DNA from: Lepidostoma basale
Lineage: Eukaryota > Arthropoda > Insecta > Trichoptera > Lepidostomatidae
Length of the DNA stretch: 64,000 bases
Reading direction: 5' to 3'
NCBI GenBank assembly: GCA_022606425.2
Contig: JAHDVF020000875.1
Coordinates: forward strand, 1,054,001 to 1,118,000
The notes beneath the pieces are model-generated. The model was not told the origin of the DNA. It searched no databases and saw nothing but the letters and a program-made list of their open reading frames with translations. This document shows, in pieces, positions 1 to 8,745 of the stretch (its first letter is position 1; each line of letters opens with the position of its first letter). The position numbers and the translations under genes are program-made.

Positions 1-140
1 ATACATTTGAGTGAGTATGCTCTTAGTTAGTACATTATGCACCACATTTTAGTATACTCTTAGTTGGTACATTATGCATTACATTTTAGTGAGTATACTC
101 TTAGTTGGTACTTTATGCAATACATTTTAGTGAGTAGATT
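1..140. repeat. Short tandem repeat, ~37-41 bp unit
   Basis: Three to four imperfect copies of a unit containing CTTAGTTGGTAC, TTATGCA and ACATTTTAGTGAGTA. The landmark TTAGTT occurs at about 23, 60 and 101, so spacing is 37 to 41 bases. The array stops where the first LINE-A fragment begins. It presumably lies in an intron upstream of the first visible exon of the DLEC1-like gene. No coding potential is seen. Confidence 0.7.
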
Positions 141-145
141 ATGCA

Positions 146-515
146 ATCTAACTAACTAACACCGTCATGCTGTTTCGCCGGAGGGGTAGGCAGAGAGGAT
201 GGACCGCCAAACTGTTCTATTCTGACATAACCCTCACACCTTTTCTACATTCACACATTGTGGCACGCACACTCATCGATTGTTCCTGCTTCGAACATGG
301 CCGCCTTTCAGTATTTGATTAATTTGGTCATGTCATGTCTTCCTTGGCCTTCCTCGACTTCTTTTTCTGTTACTACTTGTATATATCTTTTTATCTATTC
401 TTCCCTCATCCATTTATTCCATATATCGAAATCATCTTAGTGGCCCTTTCATAATTTTATTTAGGACGCATTCATCCGCATTATATTCATCATAAATTGT
501 TTTTCTATCTTGAAT
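146..515 (-). mobile_element. LINE-A 3' fragment, (TTAG)n tail
   Basis: Read on the minus strand this is the 3' end of the commonest retroelement here. The tail repeat (CTAACTAACTAAC on plus) lies at 146-160, then the complement of the conserved end with GGGGTAGGCAGAGAGGATGG. Translation of the minus strand is a broken version of the C-terminal tail of a non-LTR reverse transcriptase polyprotein, of the type with RSLRRMCGK, WFGHMERM and GRPRKTWHDQINQ in better copies. It is strongly 5'-truncated and not functional. It sits in the intron before exon 621-766. Confidence 0.75.
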
Positions 516-620
516 TATATGCGTAGGTATCATATGTATAATATTTAAAAATAAATGTGTGATATGTTATTGAAATTAAAATACACTAATAGAAGTTTTG
601 ATTTATGTATTTTATTTTAG

Positions 621-766
621 TGAATATTTTGCCCCAAAAGGGTGTTGGATTTGGTGTTTTAGCTAAGAGCAGCTCCACTCAACTGCCGCCATATGGTACA
701 GAGCGAGTGCAGATTGATATTGTGGCCAACACATGGGGGATCTATGTGGACAGCCTCCAGATTGAG
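621..766 (+). CDS. DLEC1: DLEC1-like exon (first visible)
   Basis: Acceptor TTTATTTTAG ends at 620; the donor is GAG|GTCAGA at 766/767. The exon begins with two bases of a split codon and ends in phase 0. It encodes an ASH-type strand pattern: FGVLAK, a proline turn (LPPYGTE) and then IVANTWGIYVDSLQIE. The NTWGIYVD motif corresponds to the N-MWG-Y-D motif that I know from DLEC1 proteins. It continues into VEGLAPLPIRV in the next exon, the linker expected after such a domain. Confidence 0.75.
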
Positions 767-789
767 GTCAGAGAAAACTATACTGCATT

Positions 790-1000
790 TAAAAAGTATT
801 CTTACCACTCTCTTACATTTCACAGCCAGGACTACTGCCTTCTGCCAACTCCCCGCGGTCCCTCTATTTTGCCCATGATTATCAGGCAAAGGAGGTAGTA
901 TCTTTCTCCCCTTAGCATATGACCCAAATATGAGACCTTTCTAACCTTCACACTTGACAGCAGCTCTCTATTGGCTCGGCATTATATAATGCAATATTTT
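790..1000 (-). mobile_element. LINE-E fragment
   Basis: On the minus strand this reads RELLSSVKVRKVSYLGHM then LRGERYYLL and KIEGPRG, the C-terminal part of a non-LTR reverse transcriptase polyprotein. The same segment is better kept at 59553-59924 and 44340-44830. It contains stops and lies in the first intron directly after exon 621-766. Confidence 0.65.
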
Positions 1001-1020
1001 AGAGAGGCTATTTGGCTCGG

Positions 1021-1745
1021 CATTATCTTCTTCTTCTTCCTCAGCCTATTCCCGTCCACTCCTGGACAAAGGCCTCCTCCATTCGCTTCCATGTCACTGT
1101 CTTGTGTGGACTGCATCCAGGTTATTCCGACGTGTCTGTTCAGATAACTCTTCTACCGTAGTTGCGGTCGCCCTACAATTCTCTTTGCCGTCCACGGTTT
1201 CCAAGTCAGCAGTCTTCTTGTCCATTTTTCATCTGAGCTTCTGGCTACGTGACCTGCCCACTGCCATTTTTTTTTTTTTTTTTTTTTTCTTGTATACAAC
1301 AGGTCGCTTAAACCCAATTACTGTATACACATTATTTTTAGCTATTATATTAATGATCCACGTGACATGTGATAGGTAGCCAATCTATCGCCATTTTATT
1401 GTCACGTGAATTCTACACCAGACCAAAGACAATGCGACAATCACACTGCCATCGCCGGGAATCGAACCCGGGACCTTCGGTATGGAAGTCAGAGCTTCTA
1501 ACCACTCTGCCACGAAGGTCGTCACGGTGACGTTTTAGAGTCGCCACCTGGTGGATGATGTCAGTGACCTTAGTTTTTTCTCTTACCGTATCGTTTCTGA
1601 CTCTGTCTCTTAGGTTTATTCCTAACATGGTTCTTTCCATGGCTCTTTGGGTCACTCGTAGTTTCTCGGCACTTTGTTTGGAGAATGTAACATTTTCAAG
1701 ACCATAAGTACCAACTGGCAGAATGCAGGCTTCGACTTTTCCTTT
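1021..1745 (-). mobile_element. LINE-D 3' fragment split by a SINE
   Basis: The minus strand ends in a (GAA)n tail (complement at 1028-1040), preceded by a C-terminal LINE tail with the pattern of W-GHV, GRPQLRWKDD and DRMTW. The same sequence is uninterrupted at 25370-25850, where TGCCCATTGCCATTTTAGAG runs straight through; here it is broken after GCCATTT (about 1265) by a SINE and resumes at about 1545. The conserved piece AMERTMLGINLRDRVRNDTV is readable in minus frame. Confidence 0.7.
1266..1545 (-). mobile_element. tRNA-Ser-derived SINE
   Basis: On the minus strand the head starts GACCTTCGTGGCAGAGTGG with an A box (complement at 1502-1512) and a B box GGTTCGATTCC (complement 1458-1468). 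The body holds TGTCTTTGGTCTGGTGTAG, ACGTGACAATAAAATGGCG and a tail ending near a T-run (A-run on minus) at 1266-1290. Relatives lie at 12440-12610 (-), 16665-16820 (+) and 47885-48060 (+). The anticodon arm does not make a functional tRNA, so this is a SINE rather than a tRNA gene. It interrupts LINE-D. Confidence 0.8.
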
Positions 1746-2205
1746 ACGGCTCGGCATTATATAATGCAATATTTTAGAGAGTATAACGTCTTGATTTTGT
1801 TTGTCCCTGACAATTATCTGCGACAAAGGCAACATAGATTATTTTACCTGCCACTGTGTAGAACCAATTTACCTAAAGTTATGCCCGTGTGCAGGGCAAT
1901 AATCCTTCTAAACCGCATCTCTTCGGATGTGGACATCTTCCACGATAGTGAGGCTTCCCTCAGAAAACATCTATCTCTTAAATAATGTGTTGTTCTTCTT
2001 ATTGTTTCTAATTATTTATTTGGTCTTTATTTTTTAATTATCTCGTGTTTTTTGTGTTTTTGTCTATTTTAAAATTTCTTTATTGTATTTACTGTTTAAA
2101 ATAGTTTTTTTTTTACCTACCTGTATAGTCATAAGCGCTTTGGTTATATTCTGTAATGTTTATGATTTAAAAATAAATTGAATAGAATTGAATTGAATAA
2201 AAAAT
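1746..2205 (+). mobile_element. LINE-B 3' end, (GAATT)n tail
   Basis: Frame from 1788 to 1985 encodes the C-terminus of a jockey-like LINE: FVPDNYLRQRQHRLFYL, CRTNLPKVMP, AIILLNRISSDVDIFHD and a stop at 1983-1985. A ~190-base AT-rich 3' untranslated part follows, then TTGAATAGAATTGAATTGAAT at about 2178-2200, the short-repeat tail. A second copy, reversed, lies at 49725-50150. The distant relative at 51543-53051 shares RQRQHRLFYLP and CRTNLP. Confidence 0.75.
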
Positions 2206-2224
2206 AATAATTAAAGAGTGTAAA

Positions 2225-2560
2225 GAGTTAAGTATTAACTTTTTTATTTTCTGTTATTATTCCATAAATCAAAAATATTTGTGTCTTCTATGTTCGCCTT
2301 CACTTTGTGTTGTGGATTCATATTTGAATAAATAAAATTTCACTTAGTTTTACAATACTTTATTTCACTTATCACAGACATGTTTCGGTTATAACATAAC
2401 CTTTTGAAATGTACAAAAATATACTCGATATATAACAACTGTTTTGTACTTTGAAAAAGGCTATAACCGAAACATGTCTGTGATAAGTGAAATAAAGTGT
2501 TGTTATACTAAGTGCAGTTATATTTATTCAAACAAAAACATTTGTGTTTCATGTATCCCA
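2225..2560. mobile_element. Palindromic Penelope-type element with hammerhead-like arms
   Basis: The segment around 2340-2510 is an inverted repeat: AGACATGTTTCGGTTATAAC at 2377-2396 pairs with GGCTATAACCGAAACATGTC at 2459-2478. Each arm has stem II (GGTTAT...ATAACC), GAAA, palindromic CATG and UC, the 3' half of a hammerhead ribozyme; the CUGANGA box is degraded (TTTGAAA). The left flank carries TTTGTGTTGTGGATTCAT, which also flanks the element at 37545-37830. It lies just before exon 2567-2753. Confidence 0.55.
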
Positions 2561-2566
2561 CTACAG

Positions 2567-2753
2567 GTAGAAGGACTAGCCCCCCTACCCATTCGAGTAA
2601 TGGCTGAAGTCTGTGAGGGTCCCCTGAGGGTGGCAGAAGACTTGAGGTTCGGTGTTCAGCTCATGGGAGGCCCGGATGTGAAGAGGCAGCTGATGGTCAC
2701 CAACACCTCGGATGTTCCTCTGCTTGTCAACTGGCATTTATTCCAGGATGAAG
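2567..2753 (+). CDS. DLEC1: DLEC1-like exon
   Basis: Acceptor CCCACTACAG at 2566; donor GAAG|GTTCTT at 2753/2754. It enters in phase 0 and leaves in phase 1. The product opens with VEGLAPLPIRVMAEVCEGPL, followed by RFGVQLMGG, RQLMVTNTSDVPLLVNW and HLFQDE. That is a complete domain start: a linker, a strand giving FGVQ, and the N-x-S-D-x-P-L-x-VNW pattern seen in ASH domains where a residue contacts the next strand. The last base plus AT of the next exon makes an aspartate codon. Confidence 0.8.
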
Positions 2754-2861
2754 GTTCTTATAATGAACCAATAAAGTTTGGGAATCTATTATCTATAGAT
2801 TCTTTATTTCTTTTTCAATAGAACCCTCTATTTAAAATTACCTTGGTAAAAATAACTGTTT

Positions 2862-3262
2862 AAACATCACGCCGTCCCTCCGTAGGGGTAGGCAGAAAGA
2901 ATGAACTGCCACACTTTTCTTTCTTCAACATTCATAAATCGTGCCATGCACGCACTTCATTCTCCGACTCCTCACATGGTCGACATTCAATATTTGATTT
3001 ATTTGGTGGTGCCACGTTTTCCTCGGTCTTCCTCTATTTCTAGTTCCATTTAAATCGTTAACGTATACTTTTTTTTACCAAATCATCTTAATATTTCTTT
3101 CATTATTTTGTTCACAACCTTTTCATTTGCACTGCATTCATTTCTTAAATAATCATTTGACCCTCTATCATACACAGTTGTTCCACACATTTGTCTAAGA
3201 GATCTCATTTCGACTACATTTATTCTACTTTCATCCTTAATTGGTATGTGTAAGAAGTAAAA
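2862..3262 (-). mobile_element. LINE-A 3' fragment
   Basis: Minus strand: the end GGCGTGATG is at 2866-2876 with the variant GGAGGGACGGCGTG, then the tail domain with remnants of RRMCGTTVYDR and HDQINQ. It includes homologous markers such as TCATCCTTAATTGGTATGTG on plus. Frameshifted and truncated. It lies in the intron between exons 2567-2753 and 3648-4219. Confidence 0.7.
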
Positions 3263-3269
3263 ATATTAT

Positions 3270-3555
3270 TTCCTTAAGGATTAATTGTATCTCAATAGAG
3301 ACAAAGATGTACATTTTTTTGGAAACAGAATATGTGAAGTTATTTAACATAGTAGCATATATACAAGTTCCAAAAATTTGTCAGACGTGGTGGTCGTAAG
3401 AAGGGCAGAATGGGGAATGTTGTTAACATAAAGTGATTGCTTAACCCAGCCAATGACAGGTCATAAGTCCTGTAAACGCCTCGACTACCATATTCTGTTT
3501 CCAAAAAAAATTTACATCTTCGTCTCTATTGAGATACAATTAATCCTTAAAAAAT
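3270..3555. mobile_element. MITE-M1 with ~40-bp terminal inverted repeats
   Basis: AAGGATTAATTGTATCTCAA at 3277-3296 is mirrored by TTGAGATACAATTAATCCTT at 3530-3549. Next to these come AGAGAC-AAGATGTA and the GGAAACAGAATATG motif on both sides. The inside carries TTGTCAGACGTGGTGGTCGT and GACAGGTCATAAGTCCTG. Relatives lie at 8188-8345 plus 10075-10430, 33420-33870, 38885-39175 and 42240-42560. No ORF, so non-autonomous. It is in the intron before exon 3648-4219. Confidence 0.75.
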
Positions 3556-3647
3556 AATTAACGCACAATGGGTAAAATCCAGTATATGTCTGCAAGTATT
3601 TGTATACATTAAAAAACAAATTATTATTTCCTTTTTAACTATTGCAG

Positions 3648-4219
3648 ATGGTGGTGCTTCAGAAATACCAGGAAATGAGGCCGCATTTTGTCTTCTTTTA
3701 AACATTGGAAACCAAAGTTCCTGGCCTAATTTTCTTGTTCCCGAATCTATATCTGACATGACTGATTTGACCGGAAACAAATCTATTTTGACATCACCGG
3801 AGTTCCGTGACTTCTATGATGAATATGAAAATTCTGAAGCTTACTCTTTTACCAAATTCTTTCGAAACAATTCAACAAATGAGAGTTCAGTTGAAGAAAA
3901 TAATAGTGTTTCTGCTGTGTGGAAATCTGGAGAAAAGAAGACGAAATCAGTTGTGGTTTTCGAAAATGACACTGACGTGAGATTAAATGATACAATTATA
4001 TATAGCGAACCATCTAAGAAAAGGAGGAGCTCTATGTCTACTGCCAGTACCGCTTGTGACAACACTGAATGCTTGATGAAGCACGGAGCGGTGGAGATGA
4101 TATGCCGAGATGATTTCTTTGACGATTTCTCCAGCTATACTTCTGACAGAGATGAGGATTTGAAAATGCAACTTTATGTCTCTGATTATTGTGGTCGAAC
4201 AGCCGATGACTATTTCGAG
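3648..4219 (+). CDS. DLEC1: DLEC1-like exon with disordered acidic insert
   Basis: Acceptor ACTATTGCAG at 3647; donor GAG|GTAAGT at 4219/4220, the best donor in the gene. It enters in phase 1 and leaves in phase 0. The first part (GGASEIPGNEAAFCLLLNIG then NQSSWPNFL) completes a domain. The next ~150 residues from MTDLTGNK are rich in Ser, Asp, Glu and Asn, include FRNNSTNESSVEENN and KKRRSSMSTAST, and look disordered. It ends with YVSDYCGRTADDYFE just before the next domain. At 572 bases it is by far the longest exon. The insert between domains has no recognised function; phosphorylation of the RRSS stretch is only a guess. Confidence 0.78.
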
Positions 4220-4289
4220 GTAAGTATTCTACAAGCTGTCTCAAAAGAAAGTTTATATCGTTTATTAATATGTTATGTAGAGATGTAAG

Positions 4290-4720
4290 ACAACTTCTTG
4301 GTGCCCGAATTACAAAATTTTCTTGGCTATAACCAAGAATATGGTTCCAGCAGGACGGAGCAATGTCACATACGTCCAAAACATCTCAGCTACAAGTTGG
4401 TGAAATTTTTCTTAACAAATAGATTTCCAGGACGGGTGACATAAATTCGTCTCCACGCAGTCCTGATTTAACCCTCATGGACTTTTTTGTGTGGGGCTAT
4501 CTCAAATCTAAAGTTTATGCCAATAAACCAACCTCCCTTGCGCATTTGAAAGAAAATATTCATCACGAAATTGCACACATTACGTAGTCTACCTGCCGAG
4601 CCGTTATAAGAAATTTGAATGTTCGAGTAAATGAGTGCGGCGAACGCGAGGGTTTACATTTGGATGATATTATTTAAAAAAAAAATTTATCACAAATTGT
4701 GTACTTTAATAATTAATAAA
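4290..4720 (+). mobile_element. mariner/IS630-type transposase relic
   Basis: Plus-strand translation in shifting frames gives SSPRSPDLTLMDFFVWGYLK, SKVYANKPTSLAHLKENI and a late GLHLDDIIF. This is the C-terminal half of an insect mariner-like transposase: the SPDLxxxDFFxWGYLK block contains the third catalytic acidic residue. At least one stop (TAG at about 4588) and frameshifts disable it. It lies in the intron after exon 3648-4219. Confidence 0.75.
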
Positions 4721-4739
4721 CATTTTATTATGCATTTCT

Positions 4740-5135
4740 TCTATATTCGCCTTCACTTTGTGTTTTAAAAGAAAATAGTATTGAAATTTTGCATATTAAT
4801 AATAAAAACCTAACTTTAAACAATTTAGATATTTTAGAAATTAAAAAAGCCATCAAAAATAATTAAAATATAATAAATAACCAATTAAATATAAATTCAA
4901 TTCCCATGCTCGATATGTTCCCATTACATATCCCCTCTCCTCAATCCTAATTATACCCCTTCCACTTTTATACATAACTCGATCTCCATTTAGTATATAA
5001 GTGGCCGCTCTATTTTATTTGATTGTTAAAATTGTATACATTGATAAAGGTTACTTGTAACCAAAACATGTCTGAGTTCAGGGAAAATAAAAAGTGTTGT
5101 AATATACAAAGTATAATTATATTTATTAAAATTTT
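4740..5135 (+). mobile_element. Penelope-like element 3' remnant with hammerhead
   Basis: From 4765 one frame reads LKENSIEILHINNKNLTLNN, then LDILEIKKAIKNN, one stop, NQLNINSIPMLDMF. This resembles the C-terminus of GIY-YIG-type Penelope-like polyproteins (LxxLEIxKAIK...LNxQL). Behind it comes ~120 bases of untranslated sequence, then a hammerhead-like motif at 5041-5072. The same 3' region, reversed, is at 37545-37830. This copy links the ribozyme palindromes of the window to a retroelement family. Confidence 0.6.
5041..5072 (+). ncRNA. Hammerhead ribozyme-like core, decayed
   Basis: TTGATAA (consensus CUGANGA), a perfect stem II GGTTACTTGTAACC, then AAAA in place of GAAA, palindromic CATG and UC at 5071-5072. 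The reversed sister at 37617-37648 keeps GAAA, so this copy has lost the catalytic G12. Probably inactive. Confidence 0.5.
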
Positions 5136-5340
5136 ATTATGCCATTAAACGGCAAACTTTTTTTTAAATCAATCTACTTTATTTCAAGTTTCTATGATCG
5201 TGCTTTCAGCGTTGAGGGTCCGTTGGCGTGGAATAGCCTACATGTTAGTATTAAGTATGAGGATAGTGACGTTAAATTTAAGAAACTTCTAAAGACTTTA
5301 CTGATAAGTCAGTCTTTTCCTTGTACGCAATAATAATAAA
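5136..5340 (+). mobile_element. LINE C-terminal fragment
   Basis: The frame from 5139 contains YDRAFSVEGPLAWNSLHVSI followed by KFKKLLKTLLIS and two stops. F-SV-GP-WNSLP...F--LK--L is the usual last segment of jockey- and CR1-like reverse transcriptase proteins. Only this ~60-codon end remains. It lies upstream of exon 5449-5606, in the same intron as the mariner relic. Confidence 0.55.
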
Positions 5341-5448
5341 TATAAACTATCTTTTGGGACACTTTGTATATACGATGACGAGTGAATGCCGTTTCAAATA
5401 ATTAATTTTATCATGCACTTTGATTCATGTAGTGTTATGTTTTTAAAG

Positions 5449-5606
5449 ATTGAACCAAGACAGATGTTAATAAATCCAGGACAGAGTACTCGGCTTTCTG
5501 TAGTACTAATCAACAGTAGAAATTTTAGAGAAAATATTGTAAAAAATAATTCTTTAGACATTACTCGTTTTCTCGTTGGTAACATTCAATGCAAGGAATT
5601 TGACAG
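5449..5606 (+). CDS. DLEC1: DLEC1-like exon
   Basis: Acceptor TGTTTTTAAAG at 5448; donor GACAG|GTAGGC at 5606/5607. It enters in phase 0 and leaves in phase 2. It encodes IEPRQMLINPGQSTRLSVVL, INSRNFRENIVKNNSLDITR and FLVGNIQCKEFD. The opening is the P-x-x-x-x-I-x-P-G-x-S-x-x-L-S-V strand pair that begins an ASH/MSP domain and matches the equivalent position in DLEC1. Separated by only 106 bases from the next exon, the shortest intron of the gene. Confidence 0.78.
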
Positions 5607-5712
5607 GTAGGCCATATTTTTAATGTAAACTTTTATTTTTTATAATGGCACTTATATTTTTTTTGTATAAGGGTAATATTTATTATTAAAAAAAAAAATT
5701 TCTCGATTTTAG

Positions 5713-5865
5713 GGATGATCTGTATCGTTCAAACCCTCCCGCCATAAGCTCAGTTCTTTCGGCTCAGTTTTTATTGCCAAAAGTTGTCCTCTGCGATGCC
5801 GTAGAAGGAATAACATTCAAAACTCATGCCGTAAATATATTTTCTTCCGCGCTCGGATATCTGAG
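5713..5865 (+). CDS. DLEC1: DLEC1-like exon
   Basis: Acceptor CTCGATTTTAG at 5712; donor CTGAG|GTAAAC at 5865/5866. Phase 2 in, phase 2 out. Encodes DDLYRSNPPAISSVLSAQFL, LPKVVLCDAVEGITFKTHAV and NIFSSALGYLR. The intron that follows is 4.6 kb and full of transposons, yet the codon split across it still resolves to arginine in frame. Confidence 0.78.
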
Positions 5866-6214
5866 GTAAACTGCTTTTTTATATACTAATGTGAATGCAT
5901 ATTTAGATTATTTTAAAACTAATTAACCTTTGAGTAGTGACGTGGTTAGTTCAGGTCATTAATAGTGATGTGACGACTCACAGACGGTCTGTAATAGTAC
6001 ATAGGTATTATTTAATATAATTTTAATATGAAAACATGTACAGATGATTATTGCATGTATTAACACTATTTACTAACAAGATGAATAAAAATATAAAACA
6101 AAATATATCCAAAACCAACATTTATTTGGCACTTTTTAAAGCCACATGAAATAACAGTCTTACAGTTGAAGCTTGTCTTGTAAAATATTTTAAACATTAT
6201 TTACGAACTTATTT

Positions 6215-6365
6215 TACTTAACTAACTAACTAACCATCACGCCGTCTCCCCGAAAGGGTAGGCAGAAAGAATGGACTGTCACACTTTTACTGATGCGGCA
6301 CTCCATCCTTCTCTTTTCGCTCCGCGGGAGACGCGGTGTGATGGGTTGCGAACCTCATCCCCACA
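6215..6365 (-). mobile_element. Short SINE-like element with LINE-A tail
   Basis: The minus strand reads GATGAGGTTCGCAACCCATC, ACACCGCGTCTCCCGCGG, GGATGGAGTGCCGCATCAG, then the LINE-A end with GTGTGACAGTCCATTCTTTC and (TTAG)n. Nearly identical modules are at 6470-6620, 32325-32490, 56940-57092 and (reversed) 61080-61220. The module upstream of the tail has no RT coding, so it looks like a LINE-dependent SINE or deleted derivative. Confidence 0.65.
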
Positions 6366-6469
6366 ATACTTAAAAATATAATAAAATGTATTTATGACAA
6401 ATAAACTAATATTCGCTAAAACTGTTTAAAATGGAATTTCCAGACACCAGATATTTGATATAATTAATG

Positions 6470-6620
6470 GAGATGCCTATTGGTGGCGATGAGGTTCGCA
6501 ACCCATCACACCGCGTCTCCCGCGGGGCGAAAAGAGAAGGATGGAGTGCCGCATCGGTTAAAGTGTGACAGTCCATTCTTTCTGCCTACCCTTTTGGGGA
6601 GACGGCGTGATGGTTAGTTA
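6470..6620 (+). mobile_element. Short SINE-like element with LINE-A tail
   Basis: Same element as 6215-6365 but in opposite orientation, ~105 bases away, so the two form a large inverted repeat within the piggyBac relic. It begins GGAGATGCCTATTGGTGGCG and ends GGCGTGATGGTTAGTTA. It could form a hairpin in a transcript of intron 5-6. Confidence 0.7.
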
Positions 6621-7211
6621 ACTAATATTCGCAAAAAATATATCAGGCTGAAATTTTAGTAGGCTGAAAAAGTAGTTTCAGAACATTCAACGCAAATAGT
6701 TTTAGAACACCCGAGACATATAGGCTTGCGACATGTTCCACATTTGTACTTTGTATGCCTCTTGAGTTGTAATGGACGTATCTTGCATGTTTTTTTTTAC
6801 AATTTCTGTTCGGAATCACAAACCGCGAAGCTAACAGGGCGCGCGGGGATAAATTACTTATAACAACGAAATAAAGAAGAAATTTGTGAACGCGCCGTCT
6901 GTGGGACACCCATTTCACTACTTAAAGGTTTACTAACCAACACGAAACAATGGAACGCCACACTGTTCTTTGCTGACATTCTTCTCTCACTTTCTCAACA
7001 TTCGTACATTTCTCCGACTCCTCAGATGGGCGACATTTAATATTTGATTTTGCCACGTTTTCTTCGGTCTTCTTCTATTTCTTGTTGCGTTTAAGTCATT
7101 AACATATTCAAATGATTTTACTGAAATCTCTTGATGGAAGTTCATTTTAAATAATAATTAAATAAAACGATGTTTTTTAACTACTTCCACTTTTGTCTTT
7201 ATTTAGACAGC

Positions 7212-7244
7212 GACCGGTTTCGCCAGGCTCGCTGGCATCGACAG
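7212..7244 (-). ncRNA. Hammerhead ribozyme-like motif (left arm)
   Basis: Minus strand: CTGTCGA (consensus CUGANGA, one mismatch), stem II GCCAGCGAGCCTGGC, GAAA, palindromic stem III CCGG and UC. Bases after the cleavage site (GCTG) can pair with those before CTGTCGA (CAGT), giving a 4-bp stem I with one wobble. The two-base stem III would favour cleavage as a dimer. Confidence 0.6.
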
Positions 7245-7262
7245 ACTGGGGTCTGGACCAGT

Positions 7263-7295
7263 CTGTCGATGCCAGCGAGCCTGGCGAAACCGGTC
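7263..7295 (+). ncRNA. Hammerhead ribozyme-like motif (right arm)
   Basis: Mirror of 7212-7244 on the plus strand: CTGTCGA at 7263-7269, stem II, GAAA at 7286-7289, CCGG at 7290-7293, UC at 7294-7295. The two motifs are only 18 bases apart and point away from each other. Confidence 0.6.
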
Positions 7296-7499
7296 GCTGT
7301 CTAAATAAAGACAAAAGTGGAAGTAGTTAAAAAACATCGTTTTATTTAATTATTAATTAACATATTCCTTTTATATAATTCTTTCTTCATTCATTTATTC
7401 CATGTGCACAAACTATCTAACTGGTCCTTTCATTGTTTCGTTCATAACACTTTCATTCGCACTGCATTCACTTCTTATATCACATATGATAACTCCATC

Positions 7500-8090
7500 A
7501 ACTAACTAATTAACTAACCTTCACGCCGTTTCGCCGGATGGGTAGGCAAAGAGAACGGTCCGCCATACCGTTCTGTCCTTACATACCTCTCTTGATTCCT
7601 CCACATTCAAACATCGTAACATGCATGTTTGTCGATTTTTCTGACTTCGAATGTGGCTGCCTTTCAGTATTTGTATAATTTGGTCATGCCATGCTTTCCT
7701 TGGTCTTCCACGACTTCTCTTTCCACTTACACTGCTTGTATACAACATTTTAACCATTCTTCTCTCGTCCATTCGTTCCATATGTCCAAACCATCTGAGG
7801 GATCCTTTTTTAATTTTGCTTATGATCCAATCATCTATCTTACATTTCTTCCTTATTTCGTCGTTCGGTATTCTGTCATACATACTATATCACTCCCCCC
7901 CCGAAACGGTGGAGAGAAAGCTGGAGTTCAGCATCTCAAGAGGACCCGCCTGAAATAACAGACTCCTGAGTCTACAAAAAGGGAAGAAGAAGAAGAATAC
8001 TATATCACTATCATATACAGATTTACTACACAGTTGTCTAAGATATCTCATTTCTACTTTCATCCTTCTTTTGCTAGTTCCGTGGTTCAC
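7500..8090 (-). mobile_element. LINE-A 3' end, interrupted
   Basis: Minus strand ORF region 7521-7883 encodes MYDRIPNDEIRKKCKIDDWI, KIKKGSLRWFGHMERMDERR, SGKRSRGRPRKAWHDQIIQ and ends WRTVLFAYPSGETA. (TTAG)n tail complement at 7500-7517. The N-terminal continuation is broken by a LINE-C insert at 7895-7996 and resumes at 8010 (ISHLCSKSVYD, RRMKVE). This is the best-kept LINE-A C-terminus inside the host gene. The long W-FGH-ERM...GRPRKxWxDQ tail is shared by many arthropod non-LTR elements. Confidence 0.8.
7895..7996 (+). mobile_element. LINE-C extreme 3' end, 102 bp, 13-bp TSD
   Basis: Only the last ~100 bases of LINE-C were inserted: CGGTGGAGAGAAAGCTGGAG to CTACAAAAAGGGAAGAAGAAG. Identical 13-base duplications ATACTATATCACT flank it at 7882-7894 and 7997-8009. 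This is a textbook severely 5'-truncated target-primed insertion, and it defines the element's 3' end as (GAA)n. The parent-like copy is 8346-10074. Confidence 0.88.
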
Positions 8091-8187
8091 TTCCGTATTT
8101 CATTTAATTTATGAATCATTTTATTCAAATCATTTAAAACTTAGAGCCATCTATAATATAATGAATGATGGTTCTACTTAGAATATT

Positions 8188-8345
8188 TTAAGGATTAATT
8201 GTATCTCAATAGAGACGAAGATGTAAATTTTTGGAAACAGAATATGGTAGTCGAGGCGTTTACAGGACTTATGACCTGTCATTGGTTGGGTTAAGCGATC
8301 ACTTAATGTTAACAGCATTCCACATTCCGCCCTTCTTACGACACC
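8188..8345 (+). mobile_element. MITE-M1, left part (split by LINE-C)
   Basis: Starts AAGGATTAATTGTATCTCAA, holds GGAAACAGAATATGGTAGTC and TTGGTTGGGTTAAGCGATCA and stops at TCTTACGACACC (8334-8345), where LINE-C integrated. The right part resumes at 10075. Confidence 0.75.
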
Positions 8346-8373
8346 TTCTTCTTCTTCTTCCCTTTTTGTAGAC

Positions 8374-8745
8374 TCAGGAGTCTGTTATTTCAGGCGGGTC
8401 CTCTTGAGATGCTGAACTCCAGCTTTCTCTCCACCGTTTCGGGGGTCTTCCTGGTCGGCGTTGTCCGTTTGGCGTTCCATGGAGAGCTATGTGTGGTATT
8501 CTATTTGAGCTCATCCTTTCTACGTGTTCATGCCAGTATCGCCGTCTTTGACGTCCCCATCTGACCACATCTTCGACCTCGCAGATTTCTCGGATTGCTG
8601 TATTCCTAACTCGATCACGTAGGGTCTTGCCAGCTATAGCGCGGAGCGTTTTCATCTCGGTTGTCCTGAGCATGCTCTTTGTCTTGACAGTATCTGCCCT
8701 CGATTCAATGCCATATGTGAGGATTGGTCGCACACAGGTCTTGTA
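8374..8745 (-). pseudogene. LINE-C C-terminus after frameshift
   Basis: Continues the reverse transcriptase after the ~8745 frameshift: VRPILTYGIESRADTVKTKS, MLRTTEMKTLRAIAGKTLRD, RQRRRYWHEHVERM and RRPGRPPKRWRESWS, stop just before the tail. This is the standard C-terminal arm (thumb and GRPPKRW basic region) of RTE-like proteins. Confidence 0.8.

Larger units (their letters stand above)
5923..6932 (-). mobile_element. piggyBac-like element relic
   Basis: TTAA at 5923-5926 is followed by CCTTTGAGTAGTGACG; the far end reads TCACTACTTAAAGG at 6915-6928, nearly its inverse complement, then TTTA. TTAA targets and CC...GG ends are the piggyBac hallmark. On the minus strand about 6661-6790 encodes KYKCGTCRKPICLGCS and ICVECSE, a cysteine-rich C-terminus as in piggyBac transposases, and before it NLSPRALLASRFVIPN. 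The remaining transposase is missing. Two inverted LINE-A/SINE tails (6215-6365 and 6470-6620) landed inside. Confidence 0.6.
7110..7355. mobile_element. Palindromic hammerhead element with 12-bp TSD
   Basis: The element is flanked by identical ATTAACATATTC at 7098-7109 and 7356-7367, inside a LINE-A copy. It is a near-perfect inverted repeat around 7255: CTTCCACTTTTGTCTTTATT on the left, its complement on the right, centre GACTGGGGTCTGGACCAGTC. Each arm has one hammerhead core facing outward. A 5' part (AAATGATTTTACTGAAATC to 7150) is outside the palindrome. No ORF. Related copies: 33878-34050, 46541-46815, 40655-40735. Confidence 0.75.
6935..7500 (-). mobile_element. LINE-A fragment split by palindromic element
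   Basis: Minus-strand LINE-A C-terminal region (remnants on plus: CCGACTCCTCAGATGGGCGA and CCACGTTTTCTTCGGTCTTC) runs 6935-7109 and resumes at 7356 with the same target bases ATTAACATATTC. The break is filled by the 7110-7355 ribozyme palindrome. Not functional. Confidence 0.75.
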